Shown here: positions 56,246-64,000 of the stretch, one piece after another
Numbering within the stretch: the stretch's first letter is position 1
Layout of the letters: each line of letters begins with the position of its first letter
Origin: Lolium rigidum
Lineage: Eukaryota > Streptophyta > Magnoliopsida > Poales > Poaceae
Assembly: GCF_022539505.1 (NCBI RefSeq)
Contig: NC_061510.1
Location: forward strand, 272,809,687 to 272,873,686
DNA: 64,000 bases
Direction of reading: 5' to 3'
Made by a program: the position numbers and the translations under genes
Notes under the pieces: generated by a model
The model's database searches: none
What the model was told of the DNA's origin: nothing
The model's input: only the letters and a program-made list of their open reading frames with translations

Positions 56246-59200
56246 ATGGAGGACGGCACCTTCGTCCGAGATGAGGAGGGGGAAGAAGCGGTGCAGCAAT
56301 TGATCTATGAGAGTGCCCGTGGTCCGGAACCCGACGATGGAGATGACAATGATTTCCAAGACTTTCCGAATGATTTCGGCGAGGGACTTGAGTCCGAACA
56401 AATTAGAAGAGACAACGAAGTGTCCATCACAAACTCCGGCGAGGTGTATATCTATGTATCAATTAGTCTATATGTTCATCCCTAGATGCATTCATTTATT
56501 TGTATTGCACTTATTAACGAATAATTTTTTCTTTTAGCCTTCCGGATCATCGAGCAAGTCTCGTTAGATCAAAACGAGGCCCGACGCGGGTGCTAAAGGG
56601 CGAGGGCAGGTTAGCCCTCACGGCATTCAAGGATAATGGTGAACCAGTGGAGCCCAAGGAGTTTTGCCGCAAATTTACAAGTCAATCCGGAGTTATTGTT
56701 AGGGACCATGTACCGATCAGCATTCAAGAGTGGCATAAGCCGAAGAACCCGGAGAGTGGTGCTAGTTATCTCAACGACAAGTTGAAAAAATTTCTTTGGG
56801 ACACGCTACTGACAAAGTTCAGCCTACCGGAAGACATGACGGAAGGCCAGAAGAATAAAGTCAAGGAATGGACATGGAAGAAGATGGCCATACAATTCCA
56901 GACCTTCAAGAAAAATTTATGGGACAAATATAAGAATGAAGATCCAAGTATTCGATGATAATCTAGTGAAGATAAAAGATCACCGGGCCGCATTTAAGGA
57001 GTATAAGCAATCGTCTACTTTTGTGTCCCGATCGAAGAAAAATACCAAAAATGCTGCAAAGAAGAAACTTCCGCATCATTTGGGGTCGGTGGCTACAAGA
57101 GTGCCATTCCGAAGTGGACAGCGTTTGAGAATAAACCGATTGATCATGGAATCACTCCACGGACATGGGACCGGCCCGAACGGTCCAAGTTATGGTTGTT
57201 CGCTCATGGGGCGGGGTTGGACCCAAAGACAGGGCTGATCGTTGCGAAGGGAAAACGGAAGGAAAAAATTGAGGCAATTGTACCGAAGCTTGTAGATGCA
57301 ATTGACAAGGTCGAAAGGGAGAGTACATTCCCGATCGAGAGAATGACGAGCCGACACTCGCTCCGGGGAACCCCGAACATGTTGGACGGGTACGAGCTCG
57401 CCCAGGTCTCACCATGAAGGAAGCGTGGCCGGACAGCGTTGACACTTATAGAAGCCGTTCGCGAAAGAAGAAGAAGGACGCCGACATTGTAACGGAGTTG
57501 TTAACTAGGGTGGAGGCTCTTGAGAGAAATCGGAGGGCACCCGATCGACCGCTGTTTCTACAGGATCCACAAGCCGATGCTGCCCCATCTCAGCGAAGAA
57601 GCGGTGTCGGTTCCTCGCATCTTGACGGATGTGGATGAAGCTACCCCGTGGATTATGTCACGGAGAAGACAGATTGCGAGCTACATATGTTAATCGGGAC
57701 CGCGTCCGTTAAGGTGGCGGTCGGCTATGTGTACCCAAGTGAAGATGGAGCAATGCACCATCATATGCCCATTCCACCTGGTTGTGTTCGTGTCGGGGTG
57801 GATGAAGTTGTTTCGGGTTTTGAAAAAGTGGAGCTTGATATTCCTAGAGGTGAAGATGAGAGGACACCGGCCGATGTCAAGCACGGTTTCGCCCTATGGC
57901 CGAAGAAGTACGTCGTCCTTTTGCAAAGGCTACCGACTCCTACACATGAGCAGCAAATGCCATCGACTCCTCCCGGTGGCGGTCCCGGTGAGCAGCCAAG
58001 TCCACACCTACCCGAGAGGGACCCCGGCGTGAGTCCACCATCTCGAGATCCTCCGCGTAAGACAGCGTCCGTTAAGCGGAACGGCACGCCGCCTAGGAAG
58101 AAAGCTAGAAAGGAGAAACAACCGCCGCCTACGGAGAAGTTACCTTGGGAAAAAACTCCGGAGGAAAACGCGGAGGCCGTTCGGGCCGAGGTGAAGAAAT
58201 TTTTTGCACCGAAAGTGCCGGAGATACCTTTTGAGAAGACACTAGATCGGGAGAAAGTTGTGCGTACCGTTGACAATCTATATGACCCCGTACCATCGCC
58301 GCCATCCGACTATGTGCGTTCTATTGAAAGGTCGTATGACAAGATGATCGAGGCGACAAAACCCGTTCAATCGGGTATCGGGGAGATAAAAGGGATACAC
58401 GGTGTCTACCAGCTCGGACAACAACCCGTTCAATCGGTCGCCCCTCTCAAGGTGTTTGACGGGAAGACCGTTCAAAGTTCTCGACAAGACGCAACCGATT
58501 ACGCCTTAGCTGAACGAGCATATCGGTTTGTTCAAGGGAAAGATTTGGTCGAGAATCTCGGGAAGGTACCAACATGTATGCGTAACTTGCATTCGTGGTA
58601 CCTTAAGGCCTCAAAGGAAGGGATCGAGACTATCATGGTGCGAGTTAGGGAAGAGCACTACTTCCAGGAGTACCGTGTGAACGTTGACTTCGCCGAACTC
58701 TTTCGGCTATACAATCTCCGGGCCCTCGACAAATCAATCATCGCTTGCTATTGTCTCGTAAGTGATTTATTTATTTAATTTGAGAAGTCGTTCATTGTCT
58801 CGCAGATTATAATCTTGTGTGCGCTATATTATGCAGATCGAAGATGCTCGAATGCAAAAGGGACGATATCACAGACATTGGGTTCATTGACCCGAACACA
58901 ATGCATGTTAAAACCATAGAGAATCCCCTCTATAACAAGGATACACCGCAGACTTTGCTAAGGTTTTTGAAGCGACAACGTGACAAAAAGCTAATACTTT
59001 GGCCTTACAACTTCGAGTGAGTCTTACCGTCTTATAACACATTATATTTTGCTCACCGTATGTCAAAATTTTAACTAATGACTTATGTATATGACACTAC
59101 ATATTGAAACGTGCGTAGGTTTCACTTTATTCTTCTCGTCATCAATTTGGAAATTGCAGAAGTTGAAGTCTTGGACTCACTAAGCAAAAAAAAGGATCTA

Positions 59201-59794
59201 TACTTGTCTTGTTTTTTAATGCTCAGAAGGTAATTTTAATTCTTATCGGTTTGTTTCGTTAATTTCCTGCTTTGAACTAATTGATGACTCTTTTATGCAT
59301 TTTCTTTTGTCGAGCAGCGTATGGCAAACTTTCATCAAGGAAGATACGTCCCGTGAATGGACACCGAAGCTGCGATGGCGTGCGAAAGTAAGTAGTACTA
59401 CCTAGGTTCACACACCTTTTAATTATCATACTTGACTATTGTTTGATTGAATTATATTCTTGTAAAGAAATGCCCGCAACAACCTCCGGGAACCGATCTC
59501 TCGTGGATTCTTCGTTTGCGAGTACATCCGCAGAATTATCAACGAGAGAACGAATAATGAAAGAAATAAAGAGGTACAAAAACAATCTTCACAAATTTGT
59601 TTTGTTATCATAAGTTGTGCTGAGTTTCAGTAATAGTTGTTTCATGTATTCATTTGTATCTTATTCTTTTATAGTTGGCAAGAAAGCGGAACAAGCTCTC
59701 AATCGATGACCGCTTCATAGCAATAGGCGAGGAATTGGCGGGATTTTTCCTTCGGGACGTCATACCACCACTCGCAGAGTTCCACTATGAATGA
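56246..59794 (+). CDS. CACTA-2 ORF2, spliced: Transposase_24-like protein with a Ulp1/C48-like C-terminus
   Basis: ATG 56246 begins an acidic exon (MEDGTFVRDEEGEEAV...), with donor GAG/GTGTAT near 56443 and acceptor TTTTAG near 56537. The conserved part has FKDNGEPVEPKEFCRKF and EWTWKKMAIQFQTFKKNLWDKY (56625-56940), then WLFAHGAGLDPKTG (57191-57233), a coiled segment, a DUF8039-like module (57660-57920), a Pro/Lys-rich linker with several basic runs, and a helical part ending CYCL/GTAAGT at 58755. Small exons carry LILWPYNFE, FHFILLVINL...VLDS (His and Asp of a C48 protease), a QQPPGTDL box and GFFVCEYIRRI, with the stop TGA at 59792-59794. The catalytic Cys codon is broken by one extra base at 59500-59503. 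Confidence 0.75.
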
Positions 59795-59882
59795 AGATGT
59801 ACATGTTACATATATAGTTGACTCGAAGAGTACCACTATGCTACATGTAATAGACATATATAGAGTACGCCTCGGAGAGTAC

Positions 59883-59916
59883 CACTATGCATGAAGATCG
59901 ATCTTCATGCATAGTG
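59883..59916. repeat. Perfect 34-bp palindrome
   Basis: CACTATGCATGAAGATC is followed at once by its exact complement GATCTTCATGCATAGTG. It lies 90 bases after the end of CACTA-2 ORF2, and similar TACCACTATG words occur at 59782, 59830 and 59880. Confidence 0.9.
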
Positions 59917-60109
59917 CTACTTAATTTGCGATCTTATGCAATAAACATGTGTGTTATATTATATGCACCAACTTGCTATGCATCATCTTGATCTTCATGT
60001 ACTACCTAAACCCAAACGCGTTTCTGGTGCATCGACGCGATATGAAACAAACCGATATCCCTAAACCCCTCCAAAAACCCTAAAAACCACTTCTCGCGCG
60101 GCGGAGATT

Positions 60110-60346
60110 TGGGCAAATTCCCCGCCGCGGGGGAACCTTTGGTACCGGTTCGTATTACCAACCGGTACCAAAGATCCTTAGCCCTGAGCTCTCCTGGTGG
60201 CCCACGTGGAGGCCCCTTTTATACCGGTTCGTAAGAAACCGGTACGAAAGGGTGGGGGGCTTTAGTGCCGGATAATTAATACCGGTTGCTCAACCGGTAC
60301 TAAAGCCCCTCTGGAACCGGTACTGATGAGAGATTTTCTACTAGTG
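60110..60346. repeat. CACTA-2 right subterminal repeats and terminus
   Basis: TTGGTACCGGTTCG, CAACCGGTACCAAAG, TACCGGTTCGTAAGAAACCGGTACGAAAG and further units lie at 60138-60325; the terminal inverted repeat ends TTTTCTACTAGTG at 60346. Confidence 0.85.
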
Positions 60347-60923
60347 GTGTGATAAGCTTTATCATCGTAGGGATTATACTACAAATATCTAAGTTCTAAA
60401 TTTCTGTATAACATTATCAATATATGAATATTCTTAGTACACCTAAGTATCTTACTCTTGAATTCTCCTTGACTCTAGAGTTCACTTTGAGTAACTTCTA
60501 CCATGATTGTTCTTGGAGCTTCCAGAACCTTCTAAAATCCTCCTCTCACGTAAGATGCTCTAACATATTTTAGGAGCTCTTGATAACTCCCACCCTATTT
60601 CTAGTGTGTTGTAGAGTATTATCAAGTAAGCACTGCTTATTCTCGGCAAATTTGGGTGAAGTGTGACCAATATAATCATACCAAGAATAGTTCATCATGA
60701 AAGTACTGGATAATGCTATATAATTTTTTTTACTTGTTCAGAAACTCAATTGTGAAAATGGCATCTGAAAATGAGACTGAGACCTACTTTTCGAATTGTC
60801 TAAGGCTATGAGATCCACTTGCTTTTGGAAAGGAGAAGGGAGAAGCTGCATTTCAAGTGTGTTAGGATGGACTCTAGACCCACTCGTTCCGATTCTGTGA
60901 TTGCAATTTCTTAAAATGGATAT
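60347..60923. other. Unassigned AT-rich DNA right of CACTA-2
   Basis: No gene, no terminal repeats and no tandem structure are visible. Confidence 0.5.
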
Positions 60924-61466
60924 GATGTGGGCATTACCCTTCGGGTACCTGACATTAGTCTACTTTCCTTGGCCCAACTAGGGGCCCATGAAGATTGTCC
61001 AAGACCAAGGTGGGCCCGTATGTCGGTTGCAACGGAGGAAACTTACCAGAAGATGGACTCTTGACGAACAAGGAAAGAAGACGTCAATAAAGGAAAGATT
61101 AGATTAGGCCCCAATGTAACCTAGTCGAGTTCGGACAGAAGTCTCGGGACCTGGCCTCCTATATAAAGGCCAGGAGAGGGCTTGCCGAACGACAGAACAA
61201 GAAGAAGAACGCACACAACCCTCGCAACTGAGCATACACAAACCCTAGAAACCTTGCCTCCTGGCGAGTTCACCATAGTAGTCTATCGGCTACCCCATTG
61301 TAACCTATTCTACTCGATAAATCAAGATCTGACAAGCAGCAACTAAGGGTTTTACCTCATCGAGGGTCCCGAACCTGGGTAAATCTCTCTCCATGTTCGT
61401 TTGGTATTCTATGTCCCGTGTTAGCATGCAGGATTCCGTCAACCCTAAGCCCCTCATGTTGGGCAT
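60924..61466 (+). mobile_element. LTR fragment of family C, sense
   Basis: Starts TGATGTGGGCATTACCC (60924) and carries TATATAAAGGCC at 61160-61171, the ACCTCATCGAGGG and ACCTGGGTAAATC region near 61355-61385, and ...GTCAACCCTAAGCCCCTCATG at its end. It matches 22463-22975 in opposite orientation. After the end a GTTGGGCATTACCGAG stretch may be the start of an internal region, but no primer site is certain. Confidence 0.65.
61160..61167 (+). promoter_or_regulatory. TATA-like box in LTR C
   Basis: TATATAAA is flanked by GGCCTCC and GGCC on its two sides, a small inverted repeat. The same arrangement is kept in the antisense copy at 22731-22739. Confidence 0.55.
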
Positions 61467-63786
61467 TACCGAGAATCACCCTCGTCAGGATACCTCAAGC
61501 CATGCATGTCAGAACATCTTCAACGTCTTTCCCCTTTTTGTATCCAAAACTACTTATGGATATGGGAGAGAGAAGATTTTGAGTAAAAAAATTTCATGCT
61601 ACAATTTTGAAGATTATTGAAAATTGTGTACCCATGATTTTTTCTGCTAGTTCATCTCTCAAAATAGTACATACAATACAAATAAACTAAACATTTTATT
61701 TCATGATGATTGTAACTTCCATCTTCATGTTGTGGTCAAAGCATAGTGCATCATAAGCAAAATGAAAGTGCATAAAACATATTCATTAAGAAATAGAGAT
61801 CCCAAATGCAAACAATTTCTCATTCACTCTCAAATGTCACTATTGTCTCCATTTCACAGTGGAGCTTATGTCACTAATGCTATCATTACCACCCATGCCT
61901 TTCATGCCACCAAAACCTTCATAGCGACCCACTGACCTTGATGCCAATACTTGCCCATGCATAAGCTATATGCTATTCTCTTATCATCTTGACCATTTGT
62001 GTATGTTGGCTTCTTCTCTTTTCCAACCTCTTAAGCATATCCTGTGATGACACCCTCCTATCCTTTCCAACAACTCTCCTCAACTATACACCCTTCCTTT
62101 CATCGGCCACCCGCATATCCTTGGTCTTCAAGTCCTTCATCTAATTAAGCAACAATGTCCTTTTATGTACATTATGTTATCAAAGGATTCGTTGTAAGCA
62201 TTTTATCCTCCCTTCTTCAGCCCCTCATCCTTCCACTAGGCCACTTTTTGGCAACAAAGAGGTGGACGATTCCTTCCCTCATCATTAATTCAATGCTCAA
62301 CAGGTGACAACTTCTGCAACCTCTCTAACTAACATATATTTACCTTTCTATGAGTCGAGATTTCATTATTTTTTTCTATTCTTCCATTCATCACATTGGA
62401 GCAAGAACAAATGATGGTCTAAACCAAAGGACGTCTACATCCTTCTGATTTTTTCTTTGGTTTGCCCTTTCACAATTCTGGTGCAATGTTGAGTTGGGAA
62501 TCACAAATGCTAAAGAAAGCTAAACTTCAATGAACTCAACAAATGTTCTATCAAGTGATCAAGGCAATTAATTCATTACATTATCCTGATAATTTTTACC
62601 ACTTCGATTGAGAGGCTCAACTTGTTCCAATCTTGATCACCACTTATGGTACTCTTGTTTTCTAGTGTGCCAACAATATGAGAGGGGCATTTGTGAAGTT
62701 TTTTTTTGTTACGGTAAAGGGCACTTATGTTTAACAGATGCCACCCATGTTGATGGCTCGGAAGTGATCAAGCATACAATCCAAGTGACACTTTTTTTGC
62801 CCAACCCCTACGATTCTCCTCCATGCATGACCTACAAAATTATCATCCAATTTTATTGTGAAATTTGCTCCTGTCAATGCCCTAGGTAGAGTAGAACCAA
62901 CAAATCCCCCACCTTCCATATCAAGATATTCTTGTCTTGAATTATTCACATCTTGTGATTGGTCGACATCATCTACACCCACCAGTGCTAGACAAGTGAA
63001 ATGCAACAAGTTTTCGTCATCCACACTACAAACATCAAATTTGTTAACACATAATACAACTACATCACTTCAAATTTGCAATTCGATAAAAAAAAATCGG
63101 TTGGCACTTCATGTGATGGAAAATTCTAATGCAAGCCTAAAATTTGTAAATTTTAGTTTTTTATATGGCTCTACATATCATGACATAATTTCAATTCAAC
63201 CAAAAAATTGGAAAACAAATACAGTTGCCTTTGCGGCATTTACTGAGCACCTCGGATAAGCCGTTGGATGCCACAACATAAGATAGTGGCTTGGCCCTTA
63301 GACGAGGAGCGCCGTGACGGGGCGCGCATCAGTCGCCGACAAAGGGCGGGGCGAGAGTAGGGGAGGCACCTCGATCGTCTTCGAGTGTGCTGTCGTCACA
63401 TGAGCTCGGGAGAGTGTTCTTCAACCTCGATTGTGTGGTCGCGACATTGGCAGTTGCTTTTTGTGCTTCCACGTGGCGCCCGGCAACGACAAAAAATTGG
63501 GGGATGGATGACGACGGGTGGTGCAGGGTGATGGATGAGGTCAGTGTTGCCTTCCATGGCAGGTCCGGTGGCTAGAATTGAAGAGGAATGCCGGTGGCTC
63601 AAAATTTCACGCTCAGGTCATTGGCATTTCCATGTGTGTATTTTTGTTATTGAGCAGTGGGGCATGCCGGCTCGGAGTACCTGTATTTGGGTAGACGTCT
63701 AGAGGACAGAGAAATATGATTAATTGCCAAAAAAAAGATGCAGGTTTAATTAGCAAAACAAAATTTAATTTTTTGATATACAGGAA
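61467..63786. other. Unassigned DNA with decayed minus-strand coding traces
   Basis: From 63025 down to about 61850 the minus strand has Lys/Glu/Arg/Met-rich scraps (for example near 62150-61990) and a frame at 62731-63024, in the style of the Myb/SANT-like ORF of PIF/Harbinger elements, but too decayed to name. 63260-63600 is richer in GC, with no supported gene. Confidence 0.3.

Positions 63787-63831
<45 letters not shown>
63787..63831. repeat. (TA)n microsatellite
   Basis: About 22 TA units directly precede the element-like sequence at 63832. Confidence 0.95.
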
Positions 63832-63835
<4 letters not shown>

Positions 63836-64000
63836 AAACTCTATTATACCCCTGGGTGCAGAATAATTTATTCTGCTCCCGGGTCGGCTGACCGAGCCGT
63901 TGCTCCGGTGCGGCTCAAACCATGGGCAGGCTCCACCCGTTGTAATTTTTTTTGGTTTATTAGGTTGCCGGTTTTCTTTACCGTGAGGATCGGAACGTGA
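63832..64000 (+). mobile_element. Start of an unclassified MITE-like element next to (TA)n
   Basis: GGGAAACTCTATTATACCCC is followed by a near-perfect inverted repeat, GGGTGCAGAATAA-TT-TATTCTGCTCCC (63860-63887). The right end is beyond the window. Such openings recur in grass genomes as MITE termini, but I cannot fix the superfamily. Confidence 0.35.

Larger units (their letters stand above)
47852..60346 (+). mobile_element. CACTA-2, full-length CACTA element with captured gene fragments (12.5 kb)
   Basis: The termini are CACTAGTAGAAAACCTCTCATC at 47852 and its near complement ending TAGTG at 60346. Subterminal units TTTAGTACCGGTT...AACCGGTACTAAA occur near both ends. In between lie a TNP2-type transposase gene (48621-51950), tandem hairpin units (52083-52626), further TAGTACCGGTT hairpins, an ORF (53244), an A/G-rich tract, a GC-rich block with host-gene fragments, and a second gene (56246-59794). 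The flanks read TGT on the left and GTG on the right, so the 3-bp duplication is not clean. Confidence 0.9.

Noticed and set aside
44961..60346. CACTA-1 and CACTA-2 as one element or a tandem pair
   Set aside because: Each has its own termini and different subterminal repeats, and 560 bp of unrelated DNA separates them.
22463..61466. The two LTR-C copies as ends of one retrotransposon
   Set aside because: They are in opposite orientation, and the DNA between them belongs to other complete elements.
1..64000. tRNA, rRNA, CRISPR or bacterial-type operon signals
   Set aside because: None seen; spliced genes, LTR and CACTA structure indicate plant nuclear DNA.

Overview
The window looks like nuclear DNA of a grass, most likely a Pooideae species (wheat, barley or oat relatives). 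I base this on the element families present, on how they nest, and on the GC-rich, spliced character of the accessory ORFs. I find no convincing single-copy host gene. Almost everything that can be explained is transposable-element sequence, much of it nested.

Layout, left to right. 1-5009 is the right-hand part of a CACTA DNA transposon (CACTA-A), whose left end lies outside the window. It sits in the internal region of an LTR retrotransposon (element B, 5010-8452), of which only the non-coding 3' internal part and the 3' LTR remain here. B in turn lies in the 5' LTR of a Tekay/Del-like chromovirus of the Ty3-gypsy class (8453-22105). That element has a 5.2-kb 3' LTR, a tRNA-Met type primer site, two extra ORFs before gag, an interrupted gag, and a decayed pol ending in a chromodomain. 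A solo LTR of family B (10903-12504) sits inside its gag with a perfect 5-bp target duplication. 22106-28409 is a mosaic of old DNA-transposon remnants, an antisense LTR fragment, a Copia-type LTR fragment and three MITE-like elements, with about 3.6 kb of AT-rich DNA that I cannot assign.

28415-42185 is an apparently complete gypsy element of the Tat/RIRE2/Grande type on the minus strand. It has two 891-bp LTRs, the target duplication ATGAC on both sides, gag-pol on the minus strand and a spliced plus-strand gene (Transposase_28-type protein with a coiled coil). 42191-44960 is unassigned LTR-like DNA. 44961-47291 is a deletion derivative of a CACTA element (CACTA-1) with target duplication AAA. 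47852-60346 is a 12.5-kb CACTA element (CACTA-2) with a TNP2 transposase gene, a second ORF ending in a Ulp1-like protease domain, hairpin-unit tandem repeats, a 700-bp A/G-rich tract, and fragments of two unrelated host genes (BAHD acyltransferase and berberine-bridge-enzyme-like oxidase). The right end holds another LTR fragment, unassigned DNA, a (TA)n tract and the start of a further element.

The most striking signal cuts across the elements. In the TE genes here, most reading-frame breaks whose ancestral codon I can infer fall on CAG or CTG trinucleotides and take a small set of mirror-image forms (CTG to CTCG, TCG, CCG or CG; CAG to CGAG, CGA, CGG, CAAG or CG). The two LTRs of the same young gypsy element differ mostly in this way as well. 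This looks like a consensus-sequence artefact at CHG-methylated sites, so many apparent frameshifts in this window may not be real.
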